64,000 bases of DNA, from positions 18,691,329 to 18,755,328 of the forward strand of contig OX638369.1 in the NCBI GenBank assembly GCA_951812925.1, in the 5' to 3' direction. The notes under the pieces were generated by a model. That model was not told where the DNA came from. It saw nothing but the letters and a program-made list of their open reading frames with translations, and ran no database searches. The translations under genes were made by a program, and so were the position numbers. Origin of the DNA: Calliopum simillimum. Lineage: Eukaryota > Arthropoda > Insecta > Diptera > Lauxaniidae. Below are positions 32,040-43,177 of the stretch, in pieces (positions within the stretch are counted from its first letter, which is position 1; each line of letters opens with the position of its first letter).

Positions 32040-35000
32040 TAAATATTATAATGGAAAAAACCACAATCTGTAGTTCACAGGAACTAGTGACGAAAGTGGT
32101 TTGTAAATTATTAAATAAATAAATAAATAACTTATTAATAATAAAATTTTAATAATATGGTTCAAAAATGTAAAAACTTTTTTTTTTTTTTTTGGAATAT
32201 GTACATATACAGATTAATAAATATAAATAAGCAGTTACAATATATAAATAAATAAATTAATCAATAAATAGTTAGTGGAATTTTGAAACTAAAAACATTA
32301 CAAAACAAATTAATGAATAATTGAAACAAGAGCATCAATAGCACTATAATTCAAGGTAAACAGCCATGATTTCACCCTCTTTAGGAAAATTGACTTAATG
32401 CGGATAGTTCTAATTTCGATAGGTAAACAATTAAAAAGTCTTGGAGCAACTACTGTATAAAAACTAAGAAATAACTGTGAATTATGCTGTGGAATTGTGA
32501 CTAAATTTAGAGTATTACCCCTTAAACTGTAATTATTTGAACTTCGACTCAGCAAATGACCGGATCTCAAAAAAAATACTTTTAATATTTTAAAGTAAAA
32601 CAAGTGCTTGAGAGGCAGGATATTTAAATTAAGAAACAGAGGAAAACTACTCACACGACGGGAACTATTACAGATTAAACGAATAGCATGTTTTTGTGAT
32701 ATTAAAATCGGGTTCATTTTATTACTATGTGTACCTCCCCAACATGTTAAACCATATTCTAGTTTAGAATGAAAAATCCTATAGTATATGCACTTAAGAA
32801 GCTTAGTACAACAAAAAGGCTTTAACAAAAATAAATGTCTAATTGCAGTCAAAAGATATTTTTTAAGTGCTAGTGTGTGAACTGACCAATTCATCTTTAC
32901 ATCAACAAAAATACCTAGATATTTAAAAGAATTTACACAATCTATTTGAAAACAATTAGAAGAGCAAGATTGATGCTCAAAATAGATTTGGGAAGACATA
33001 GAATTCGGGCAAATATCATTTGAATAAGAAAACTTATTGCAATTACCACTGTGATAAAAAAATGGACCAAAATCAAAGTCTCTACCAAGGGCATTAAAAA
33101 ACATTAGTCTAGTTTTGTCACTAAGGACCATTTTATGAACTTTAAACCAATGACTCAATACTACTAGATCATGATTAATATCCGCAACAAGATTTAGGGG
33201 AGAGATACTAGTAAACGTACAAGCTATATCGTCAGCAAAGGCATTCAAACTACTCTTAAATTTTTGACAAAATAATGAGTTGATAAATATTAAAAATAAG
33301 ATTGGACCAAGTACTGAGCCTTGAGGAACTCCTAATGAAATGTGACTGATAGAACTTAACAAGTTGCTAATTTTAACCTTTTGTCTCCTATTTAGTAAGT
33401 AAGAGCTAAACCAACTATTAATAGAACCTCTAAACCCACACTTAAGCAATTTATCTAATAAAATTTTATGGTCAACGGTATCAAATGCCTTTGTGATATC
33501 AATAAATAGGGCTGCAGTGACTTTTTTACTATTAAGGCCTGCATGAACATTGGAGCAAAAGTTCAAAAGTGCATCCTCAGTTGACAAACCAGACCTAAAA
33601 CCAAATTGCCATTTACTGAAAAATTCATGTTTCTCTAGAAATTTCACAATTCTGGACTTCATAGCTTTTTCAAATACTTTAGAGAAAACAGGTAGAAGCG
33701 AAATTGGTCTATAGTTATTGATATTTTTGCGACAGCCTTTTTTATGCAGCGGTATGACCTCAGCTAATTTCAAATCTTCAGGAAATATACCAACCAAGAC
33801 ACTTCTATTAAATAAATGGCTCAACACATCACAAACATTAAAGACTATTTTCTTAATAAAATTGCTGGAGAAGCTATTTGTTGTTGCAGAGTTTGAGTTT
33901 TTCAGAGACATTATAATTTTATATAATTCAAATGAGGTAATAGGCTCAAAGAAAAAGCTTTCAGCTAGACTAGATTCAATTGATAAGCAATAACAGAGAT
34001 TATCTGTTTCAATTTCTGCAACAACAGCAGACCCTATGGAGGCAAAAAACTTATTAAATTGATCAGCTAAATTATCTGAGCCCGTAATCACACTTCCTTC
34101 ACAATCCAAGCTTTCAATGGTTGCATTATTACGATTTTTATTCAAAATATTGTTAACTAGTCTCCATTCTCTTTTAATGTCACCTTTCACCTTAGTAAAT
34201 TCCTCACAGTAATAATTTGTTTTACAAGTTAGAACTTCTTTCGAGATCTCTTCACTAAGTGCTTTGTAATCATCATGAAGTACCGAATTGTTAGGATATT
34301 TTTTAATTTTTTTATAAAGCTTATTTTTTATTTTAATTTTGTTTAATAGCTCATTAGAGATCCAGGGCTTTAATTTTATCTTATTCCTTGCCTTTTTCTT
34401 GTTTGGAAGGGAGCAAGCTTCAACATATCCGGAAAGTTTACTATTGAACAGGTTAAAACCAACAGAGGGATCAGATACATTATATATCATTTCCCAAGTT
34501 TCAGCTAACAGAGAATTATTGAGCAAAACAAAATCAATAGACGGAAATACGACAGAAGGTTCAAACTCAGAATTATTACTGAAATTAACATTAGCTAAAC
34601 TCAAACATGTCATACTGTGGTCAGAAATTTGAAGATCAACAACAGAACTGAATAAGGGCAAATAATTACAACTTTGGAGACGAACGAATACATGATCGAT
34701 ACAGGTTTCAGAAGAGTCTGTTATACGTGTTGGTACATTAATACATGGTTCTAAACCAAACGAAGAAAGGAGAAAAATATATTTATCACAGATTGTGCTA
34801 TTGTTAAGAATATTTAAATTCATGTCTCCAAGAAAAACTAAATTTGTATTATTTTCGTTTGTTAGAAGAGAAACTATGTCGTCAAAAAAAACCTCAAATG
34901 AAATGGAGCTATCATTGAATCTATAAATACAACAAAAAGTGAATTTAATATTATTTATTACACACTTTACATTTAAAACATCACAACTTGTCATATTTAA

Positions 35001-35340
35001 GTATACAAAGTCACAAGTTATACTACGTAGTACAAACAAAGCAACTCCACCAGACGCATAATTATTATTACAGTTAGCTATAAATTCGTATCCAGGAATA
35101 TCGAAAAGAGATTTTTCTTCATCGTAGATCCAAATTTCGGACAAGAAAATAAAAGCAGGCTTATTTACGAAAGAATTCAAGTGCAATAACAAATTATCAA
35201 AATTTTTTCGTAGGCTTCTAATGTATGATGAATTATTTGTTTTGTTTACCAAGCTGAAAACTTTAGAGCATAAAAAAATGCTTTTAGACAATTGCAGTAC
35301 AAAATCGTAAAATTTATGCACTTCCCAGATTAAATTATAT
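32040..35340 (-). mobile_element. Non-LTR retrotransposon (LINE), CR1/Jockey-superfamily type
   Basis: It is a single large ORF on the minus strand followed by an AT-rich 3' part with A/T-rich microsatellites (TTATTTATTTATT-type at 32115-32140 and a T tract at 32177). No ORF1 or zinc-knuckle protein lies upstream: minisatellite sequence begins within about 100 bp of the ORF start. The copy therefore either belongs to a single-ORF family or is truncated at its 5' end. The element borders were not resolved. Confidence 0.75.
32310..35321 (-). CDS. LINE ORF2: endonuclease and reverse transcriptase, intact 1003 codons
   Basis: It nicks target DNA and reverse-transcribes the element RNA. The N-terminal AP-type endonuclease shows SEIW at 61-64, GGVALFV near 91, GDMN at 165-168, IDHVFV at 208-213 and SDHS at 233-236. 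The first motif reads SSYIRSLRKNF (Tyr33) where these enzymes normally have Asn before the (I/V)RSL. Reverse transcriptase motifs are NNYRPISLLP (535-544), DITKAFDTVDH (608-618), GVPQGSVLGP (664-673) and FADD (695-698), then KYLGIFVD. No RNase H and no C-terminal zinc knuckle follow, which fits CR1/Daphne/Crack-like groups better than R1 or I. The frame has no lesion, so the copy may be young. The exact clade is not proven. Confidence 0.9.
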   Translation of the reverse strand: MHKFYDFVLQLSKSIFLCSKVFSLVNKTNNSSYIRSLRKNFDNLLLHLNSFVNKPAFIFLSEIWIYDEEKSLFDIPGYEFIANCNNNYASGGVALFVLRSITCDFVYLNMTSCDVLNVKCVINNIKFTFCCIYRFNDSSISFEVFFDDIVSLLTNENNTNLVFLGDMNLNILNNSTICDKYIFLLSSFGLEPCINVPTRITDSSETCIDHVFVRLQSCNYLPLFSSVVDLQISDHSMTCLSLANVNFSNNSEFEPSVVFPSIDFVLLNNSLLAETWEMIYNVSDPSVGFNLFNSKLSGYVEACSLPNKKKARNKIKLKPWISNELLNKIKIKNKLYKKIKKYPNNSVLHDDYKALSEEISKEVLTCKTNYYCEEFTKVKGDIKREWRLVNNILNKNRNNATIESLDCEGSVITGSDNLADQFNKFFASIGSAVVAEIETDNLCYCLSIESSLAESFFFEPITSFELYKIIMSLKNSNSATTNSFSSNFIKKIVFNVCDVLSHLFNRSVLVGIFPEDLKLAEVIPLHKKGCRKNINNYRPISLLPVFSKVFEKAMKSRIVKFLEKHEFFSKWQFGFRSGLSTEDALLNFCSNVHAGLNSKKVTAALFIDITKAFDTVDHKILLDKLLKCGFRGSINSWFSSYLLNRRQKVKISNLLSSISHISLGVPQGSVLGPILFLIFINSLFCQKFKSSLNAFADDIACTFTSISPLNLVADINHDLVVLSHWFKVHKMVLSDKTRLMFFNALGRDFDFGPFFYHSGNCNKFSYSNDICPNSMSSQIYFEHQSCSSNCFQIDCVNSFKYLGIFVDVKMNWSVHTLALKKYLLTAIRHLFLLKPFCCTKLLKCIYYRIFHSKLEYGLTCWGGTHSNKMNPILISQKHAIRLICNSSRRVSSFPLFLNLNILPLKHLFYFKILKVFFLRSGHLLSRSSNNYSLRGNTLNLVTIPQHNSQLFLSFYTVVAPRLFNCLPIEIRTIRIKSIFLKRVKSWLFTLNYSAIDALVSIIH

Positions 35341-35409
35341 CCCTAGGATAAAAATCAATTGGAAAATTCATAAAGTGTCTTAAAAACATAAGCCATAACA
35401 CTGTGCTGA

Positions 35410-35600
35410 CTAAGTACTCACTTTTTAAACGATTTTCCGACCTTCTCATCATTTTCTGAATTAATTTATTTTTTTCGAAACCCAAAATTTTCCGACCGTC
35501 TCAACATATTTTGACTTTATTAAATTTTTTTCAATTTCCTCAACAACTCGACTTCATCATAGTTTTCGACTTTCTTGAACTTTATACTAAACACTTGATT
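35410..35600. repeat. TCAACATTTTTCGAC minisatellite fragment
   Basis: Words such as TTTTCCGACCGTCTCAACAT, TTTGACTTTATTAA and ACTTCATCATAGTTTTCGAC. A short stretch of the same family as 17960-23290 and 38270-39480. Confidence 0.6.
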
Positions 35601-35705
35601 CATATTGTTATAAATCGGTAAAAGATCTTACTGACCCCCCCTTTCCCCGTATGCACGGGCCTGTTCTCAAAACTCTCCGACTCTTTGTGATTTTTCAACA
35701 AATTT

Positions 35706-36560
35706 CAGAAGTAGAAGTATAAAAAGAAGTAGAAGTAGAAGTGGAAGTGGAAGTGGAAGTAGAAGTAGAAGTAGAAGTAGAAGTAGAAGTAGAAGTAGAA
35801 GTAGAAGTAGAAGTAGAAGTAGAAGTAGAAGTAGAAGTAGAAGTAGAAGTAGAAGTAGAAGTAGAAGTAGAAGTAGAAGTAGAAGTAGAAGTAGAAGTAG
35901 AAGTAGAAGTAGAAGTAGAAGTAGAAGTAGAAGTAGAAGTAGAAGTAGAAGTAGAAGTAGAAGTAGAAGTAGAAGTAAAAGTAAAAGTAAAAGTAAAAGT
36001 AAAAGTAAAAGTAGAAGCAGAAGCAGAAGCAGAAGTAGAAGTAGAAGTAGAAGTAGAAGTAGAAGTAGAAGTAGAAGTAGAAGTAGAAGTAGAAGTAGAA
36101 GTAGAAGTAGAAGTAGAAGTAGAAGTTGAAGTAGAAGTAGAAGTAGAAGTAGAAGTAGAAGTAGAAGTAGAAGTAGAAGTAGAAGTAGAAGTAGAAGTAG
36201 AAGTAGAAGTAGAAGTAGAAGTAGAAGTAGAAGTAGAAGTAGAAGTAGAAGTAGAAGTAGAAGTAGAAGTAGAAGTAGAAGTAGAAGTAGAAGTAGAAGT
36301 AGAAGTAGAAGTAGAAGTAGAAGTAGAAGTAGAAGTAGAAGTAGAAGTAGAAGTAGAAGTAGAAGTAGAAGTAGAAGTAGAAGTAGAAGTAGAAGTAGAA
36401 GTAGAAGTAGAAGTAGAAGTAGAAGTAGAAGTAGAAGTAGAAGTAGAAGTAGAAGTAGAAGTAGAAGTAGAAGTAGAAGTAGAAGTAGAAGTAGAAGTAG
36501 AAGTAGAAGTAAAAGTAGAAGTAGAAGTAGAAGTAGAAGTAGAAGTAGAAGTAAAAGTAA
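35706..36560. repeat. (AGAAGT)n hexanucleotide array, ~850 bp
   Basis: About 140 uninterrupted units. A block of AAAAGT variants lies at 35977-36010, followed by three AGAAGC units, GGAAGT variants sit at the left edge, and one TTGAAG interruption is near 36125. The repeat gives an open (Glu-Val)n frame, which I do not regard as a gene. Confidence 0.98.
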
Positions 36561-36569
36561 AGAATTAGA

Positions 36570-38265
36570 ATAAGAATTAAAATTAGAATTAGAAGTTAAA
36601 GTAGAAGCAGAAGGATCTCTTGGCTTTATTAAAGTGATGCTTTGATTATATCTAGAGAAACATGTACAGAATCTTTACGGTTACCCAATTCCATCGACTT
36701 CTCATTTCATTAACTGTTTGATAAACACTTAAGATGCTCTTTATCCAGCAGTCCACATAGCCACTTCTCTAAAAATCGGTCGTCATGCTAGATTGTGGAG
36801 TGCATAGAGGCCACGTCAATTGGCATTTTTGTACTTTAAAACTTGGATCGCTTTTACAATTTTATCAAATGTTGGCAGCTGTGTTTGAAGTCTACAACTG
36901 CAAGTCTTCACGATATTTCTATTTGAGAAAATATGGTCGAAGTGATACTCAGTTTTATTCAAAAATGTTCCCCCGATTGCTTTGATTTGTTTCCGGCTGT
37001 CATTGGAAAGTTATCCTTCTTGTCTTAATTTTCCGAGCAACAGCTTTAAGTAATCGATGGCTATTGCAATCTTTGGAAGAAAATTAGGAAAATTCAAACA
37101 AAATTTTAAATGTTCCACTTCAAATATTATTTACTATTGTATATAAAACAAATTTTCAACAGGCACTGAACTAAGCCAAATGAATACGAACAAGTTTGTG
37201 TGATATCTCTCATGCAAAATACAACTTTAAAGTGCTTTACTATTGAATTCAATGAGTCATAAGTGCATGTAGTAAAATATATAAAACCATTAAATTTATG
37301 TTCTTGAAAAATTTTACAACTCAATCAGCAACACCCTGAGCGTTTTATGTTTTTTGCAAAAGTTTTTATTATACACCAAGTGTTCAGTAGTGTTCGGTGT
37401 AGGTGACATTGATGATGATGATGATGATGATAAAATCAAGTTGCATATGTAATGTTTTTGTACAGAATGTATACAATACTATACATTTCTGTGTCTGTCA
37501 ACATTAAAATGTGTATAATTATCTTCATTTTGAATTGTTTTGCATAGTGTTTTATATTTATATATGTAAATTTTTAATGTGACACTTGATTGTTATGTTT
37601 TGTTTTTTTTCTTCCACATTCTGTGCTTGTGCGCTGACCACATTTATGTCACAAATTGTGATATATCATGATATATCACATATACAGAGGCATAATGTTG
37701 CAACAATATGAATAATGGTAGCGGTAGCAACAGCAACAGCAATGGCATATGGCATTTTGTGATTTCTGTGTGTGTGTGTTTTTCCAACAATTTGCTGTGA
37801 TTTCCGTCGCATTTCATTTGCGAGTGCGAGCTTAATTTTGTCAACCATTAATATTTTCCATACGTTGAAATATTTACAAGCAACTACATACGAGTAGAAA
37901 AAGAGGGCAATTTCATTTAAATATTCGATATATGCGAAATGAAATTTTACATAATGAAATGCTCGTTTTCTGTTTTTGTTTTTTGGACTCAATTGTTTGT
38001 TTATTTGTTTGCTAACTGAAACAAAAATATATATATTTCTGTTGTTGTTGTTTTCATTTTGGTTGCTATGTTGATGCTGTTCTTGACTGCATAATATTTT
38101 CGTTAAATTTTTGTATACACATACCACAATTGCTACCTCGCTCTTTTTCTGTATATTTTTCTCTATTTAACAAAGTTTCAGCAGCTTGCTAAATATTTGC
38201 ATTTTGAAATTTGTGAAATAAGGGAATTCAGTAAAAAATTAAAAAAAATATGTTCCTTAATTTTT
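36570..38265. other. No gene seen
   Basis: Contains a (GAT)n tract near 37410 and GTTGTT microsatellites near 38040. The short ORFs have no motif. Confidence 0.4.
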
Positions 38266-38269
38266 TTTT

Positions 38270-39480
38270 TTTGCTCTAAGGAAACAATTTGCGATATTTT
38301 TCGACTCTATACAAATTTTATCGGCTTTACAAAAATTATTCGACTTTTTAATAATTTCGTCATTATCAACATTTTTTGTCTTCCTCAGTATTTTTCAAAC
38401 ATCATTGGGCTTCATCAACATTTTTCCACTTTATCAATTTATCGACCTTTTTCAACATTTTCCGACTTTGTCGTAATTTTTTGTCTAAACCAGTATTTTT
38501 CGATCTTGTTGACATTTCTCGACTTTCTGTATAAACATTTTTCTACTTTGCCAAAGATTTTCAACATAATTGGATTTTATAAACATTCTTCCACTTTCTC
38601 AACTTTCGACTTTCTCGAGTTTTTGAGTTTTTAAACAATTTTCGACTTCATCTACAAATTGTCAATTAATCAACATTGTCCGACATTATCAACATTTAAT
38701 GACTTAATCAAAATTTTTCGTCAAACTAAGAATTTTTCTGTTTTCTCAACATTTTTAATCGTTATCAACATTTTTATCCACTCTCTCAACATTTTTCGAC
38801 TTTTCCAAATTGATTATACTTTAGCAACATTTTTTGACATTATCAACATTTAATGACTTTATCAACATTTTGCGACATTTTTCGACATTCTCAAAAATGT
38901 ATGTCCTTTACGAGATTTTTTGACTTTTTCAATACAATTGGACTTTATAATCATTCTTCCATTTTCACGAATTATGATTTTCTCAAGAATTTTGATCCTT
39001 TCTTAGGTTTTTTTGAGTTTTTAAACAATTTTCGACTTCATCTACAAATTTCCAAATTAGCCAACATTTTCCAACATTATCAACATTTAATAACTTAATC
39101 AACATTTTTCATCTTACTAAGTATTTTTCAACTTTCTCAACATTTTTTGACGCTATCAACATTCTTTTCTACTTTCTTAACATTTTTTGATGTTCTCAAA
39201 ATTTTTCGACTTTTCCAACATGTTTCAATATGATTGAACTTTAGCAACATTTATCGACAGACTCAACATTTTTCGACTTTCTCAAGAACTTTTGTTCTTT
39301 TCCGAGATTTTTCGAGTTTTTAATCAATTTTCGACTTAATGAGCATTTTCAAACTATTAAATTCTTTCGACTTTGTAAAACTTTTCGAACTATTCAAAAT
39401 TTTTCGACTTTAAGGCATTTTTAGTCTACCTCAATAGCCTAAAATTTTGTCAATATTTTTCGACTTTCTCAAGAAATGAG
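38270..39480. repeat. TCAACATTTTTCGAC minisatellite, block 3
   Basis: Dense, diverged copies of TTATCAACATTTTTCGACTT, with CTTTCTCAACATTTTTCGAC variants. The 145-codon ORF in this block follows the repeat and is not called. Confidence 0.85.
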
Positions 39481-40210
39481 TATAGTTAGGCAATTAGTAA
39501 CTCTGTAAATAAAGATCTAAATTTTCCAACGTTTGTTTTGGTCTTAGGCTGAGATTGGTTTTAGTGATGTCGGAGTCAGACTTTTATTAAGAAAAATATT
39601 TATTTTATTCTTTATTCAAAAGTAAAGCAAATGAGGATTACTTATCGATCAAAACAATACACAAGTCTCAATTAATTGTTATTTGTTACTTTAGTGAACT
39701 TTATTCTCTCCTAATCTCTTAATTTTTGCCAGTTTTTCTACGTAAATTCATAAATTCCCTTATTAGTTTTTTCATGCAATTCGTGTTTTTTCCTTTTTGG
39801 TGTTTTTTATAACATACAAAATTAATTTTCATTCAGAATATGAAATCCACGCTGCTTTTTTTTGTGGGTTTAGCATGCAACAAATACGGGTATACTTTGC
39901 ACATGTATTTTTATAAACTATGCAACACATGTGCAGCATTGCATTTTTTGTATTTATTTTTACTAACGGTTTTCTTTACATTGTAGTTGTGACTTTTATT
40001 TCTCTTGCATACTAAACGATTTGCTTTTTTGATGAAGAATTTCAATTAAAATTTGATATGCAAAAAAAAAAGGTTAAATAAATTTTAAATTTTTTTACTA
40101 AATTATGTCGAAACTTATTAGCAAAATTCTTGCAGAGTATATTATTTCCCAAATGGATATTTATAACAAACTAGCATTTCCCGGTATGCGTTGCTACGCA
40201 ATTGCTACAA
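39480..40210. other. No gene seen
   Basis: AT-rich spacer. The phrase TTCCCGGTATGCGTTGCTAC just before the TTAGG array looks like part of a dispersed repeat, but I cannot place it. Confidence 0.4.
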
Positions 40211-40214
40211 TTTT

Positions 40215-40290
40215 TTAGGTTAGGTTAGGTTAGGTTAGGTTAGGTTAGGTTAGGTTAGGTTAGGTTAGGTTAGGTTAGGTTAGGTTAGGT
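40215..40290. repeat. Interstitial (TTAGG)n array, 15 units
   Basis: Fifteen perfect TTAGG pentamers, the ancestral arthropod telomere unit, followed by TTGGTTAGC. It sits exactly at the 3' side of the minus-strand LINE relic that follows, so on that strand it is a (CCTAA)n tail. Confidence 0.95.
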
Positions 40291-41240
40291 TGGTTAGCAA
40301 ACGATACTAAGCCTAAGTAGCGCTGTTGGTCCCATTTTAATACCACATAAATGATCGAACTGACTAGTAGGAAAGGTTGTTAGGGACTGGATAAGATATC
40401 TCTTAAAGAAAAGTGTAAAGGATTTTTATTTCTAGTTTGATCAATTGATGTAGTTGAGCAGTGATCAAATATCGATATCGGTGAATTCACTCAGATCATT
40501 GAAAAATGGTTTACCTAGATTCGTAAGCCTGCCTCAAGATTAAGCAGGACATTTGCAGAGAAAGTGCTTGAAATATCTCTTCTCGCTAACATTCATGCAA
40601 CTCCGACAGAAAGAAATAAAAGGGATATCAAGTGTTTGCCCCAGTGTCCACTGCATATTGCAGCGATTCTTATAATATAAGTGCTGTTTCTGGATACCAG
40701 GTCCGAAGTGGTTGAATAGTTGAACGAAGGACAGATTACTTTAGAAATTCTGAAAGTTTCTGGAGTTTTCCACCTGGCATTCGCCTCGGTGAGGAAATAC
40801 ATAAAAATTGTTTTCTTCACTAAGCCTATCGGAGTGCATGCAAAATCTGAATGAATCCCTCTCAGAGAAGAGCCATTTCTTGCTAGTTCATCAGCTTTTT
40901 CGTTACCCTCAATACCCTCAATATTCTAGTGAACTTTAACTTCTCAGTTTTGATTTTATTGTTACTGAGTTCAGCGCCTTGATAGCGACCTGACTTTTAA
41001 AGAAGATCGCCACTTGTCTGTAGCTGTGATTGGTAGACTTAACTAACCTACAGGCTTTGAGAATGGCGTAAGCCTCTGCCAGAAAGACGCTAGCTGGATT
41101 GGGTAGGCTAAGATTGAGATAATTTGGGGTCTTTTGAAAATACACCAGCACCAACGCCACAGTCTGTCTTCGAAAAAGCAAAGGTGAACAAACGAAAGGA
41201 AATGGTGGAAATCCTTTGGTATTGGTTTTGTAGATTTTCC
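40290..41240 (-). pseudogene. LINE 3' end relic with RNase H domain (R1/I/Loa-like)
   Basis: The minus strand shows the RNase H region SVFLAEAYAILKACRL and VAIFFKSQVAIKALNS, where the catalytic Asp expected before SQ-A-IKAL is Lys. It continues with a stop, then GIEGNEKADELARNGSSL, and then the C-terminal stretch ANARWKTPETFRISKVICPS and IAAICSGHWGKH. These are the conserved final parts of ORF2 in RNase H-bearing LINEs. Frame breaks and lost catalytic residues show decay. It is truncated upstream near 41240 and ends at the TTAGG array. Confidence 0.75.
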
Positions 41241-41244
41241 ATTT

Positions 41245-42980
41245 TTTTTTTTTTTGCGTTGGCGAAAAGTAAGTGGCTAATTTTCTCTAACTATAACTAA
41301 TATTGAAGAACCAAAAGAAAAAATTGGTGGACGAACATGGGCATACAATTTTTTTATATTTTTTTTTTATTTTTTTTTTTTTCTTCAAAAATAATAATAT
41401 ATATGAAAAATGCCATAACATGTAAAAAGTGCACAATCAGTTACATAAATATCAATTCTCTTTATATGTAATTTCCTGTTTTTATTGAAATTTGTTTTAT
41501 GATTAAAAGCGATTTAAAAAGAGCTCAACTGGAAAAATGTCCATTAAATCACATAGAGATAATAAAATAAAATATATTTCTATTTAATCGAAAATTTTTA
41601 ATATCTATAAACGAAAACATGCAACTTTTATGACGATCGCAAACACATCAGTTCAGACATATTTTTTTAACTGCTGTCATTTAAGTGCATTTAATTTTTC
41701 TTTCATTTTCATTCCATAAAATGTTCATATTTGTAAATTCAATTTGTTCGTTATATTAAACAATTTCCTGATCCATAATCAATTCCGTTCTTCAAATATA
41801 TTCATGCTCGTATTGAATATTCAATTTTATTAAAATCAATATTGCATACATAGATATTTACATACATATACAGCGATATGTTTGTGCGTATGCTCTTTTT
41901 ATAACTGGCCACTTTTTACTTTGTATTAACCAACTTTCATAGCGCAACTGTCAGTTTTCATTGCATTTGTGTGTGCATGTGTCCTTTGTTGAAATGGCAA
42001 CCTCATTTAATCGATCATAAATTTTATGTGATTTGAAATGATTTTTAACGGCATTTTTTTATGATTTTTCCAACCAAGCGCGTAGTCAATTCTTGTTGCG
42101 CTTCTAACTCGATTCCATCCATCGCATATAATTTTATTATTTTTTATTAACGTCATCGTCATTGGTGATGACAGCGATGATGATGATGATAATAATGACG
42201 GTACGTGTAATAATATGTACGTATTTATTTTTTCACGTTGGTATTAATAATGATGATGATGCTGATGTTGCTGACGATGACGTTGCTACATTATTGGCTT
42301 TAAAAGAAATCTTATTTTATTTTTAATGTGATATTTTTGCACTTGATTTGATACTGACTTTTGTTAAAGGAAGTGTCAAGAGATACCATTTTTTATTATT
42401 GCAAACAAAAACGTTTGTATTTTGAAATTAAATATTGAACAGTGTGCCTCGATATACTTAGTCTATTCAAGCTAGATTCTTAGAGGAAAAGATAGACGAG
42501 TTGTCAGCGATCGACAGTAGGATACTAAGTAGTAGGTGCTCGATGATCTGTGAACCCCAACGAGAGGATAAGTTAGTTGGAGCAATACAATATTAGGCGA
42601 ACGAAGAATATATCTAAACTCTTATGAAACTAGAATGCGAATGCGAATGCGTAAAGTCGCGATCAGAGTGCGCGCTTTGAGGAAAATTGCAATATGGAAT
42701 GATTTGTGTGAAAAAAAAAACGTTTTACGGAAATGTTTTTATCCAAGCGAGATGATAGATGAGTTGAAACAGGATATTAGGCGTTTGACGAAGATACCTG
42801 TTCTCTTATGAAAACAGAAACAATCCAGAATCGTTCGATAGAATGCTGAATATCGGAGTATTAGGCATCCGGCAAAGATATCTAAACTCTAAACAAAAGA
42901 TATCTGATTCCTAAAGAAAACTGTGTTCCCGGTTTATCAGAGTATTAGGTAGTAATAAGCAAAACATGACCATATCAGTC
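41245..42980. other. No gene seen
   Basis: AT-rich sequence with GATGAT microsatellites at 42165-42280. From about 42440 to 42980 the words TTAGGCATTTGACGAAGAT and AGTATTAGG recur loosely and reappear after the hexanucleotide array (44570-44940), so the array is embedded in a diffuse older repeat. Confidence 0.4.
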
Positions 42981-43085
42981 TTGGTATGGGTCTTGATCTT
43001 GGACATTGAGTCTTGATCTGATTTTGATATTGAGTCTTGGTCTTGGGCATTAAGTTATGGTCTCACTCTTGGTCTTGGTCTAGAA
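42980..43085. repeat. Degraded (CTTGGT)n tract, inverse of the following array
   Basis: Words GTCTTGGTATGGGTCTTGAT, CTTGGACATTGAGTCTTGAT and CTCTTGGTCTTGGTCTAG are diverged units in the opposite orientation to the perfect ACCAAG array that starts at 43178. Confidence 0.75.
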
Positions 43086-43177
43086 AAAACTTCTAAAGAT
43101 TGTTGAGCTTGCAAAATTTTCAAACCTTATTTTTACAAAGCAGTCTGAAAAGCAGTCTTGGGCTTGATACTTACCGT

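Noticed and set aside
35741..36568. 275-codon Glu-Val repeat ORF
   Set aside because: Direct translation of the (AGAAGT)n array. Any hexamer without a stop codon gives this, and no gene context exists.
38197..38634. 145-codon ORF rich in Phe, Ile and Ser
   Set aside because: Follows the TCAACATTTTTCGAC minisatellite. Composition and periodicity are those of the repeat.
40215..40290. A true chromosome end because of TTAGG
   Set aside because: The array is short, interior, and followed on both sides by interspersed repeats.
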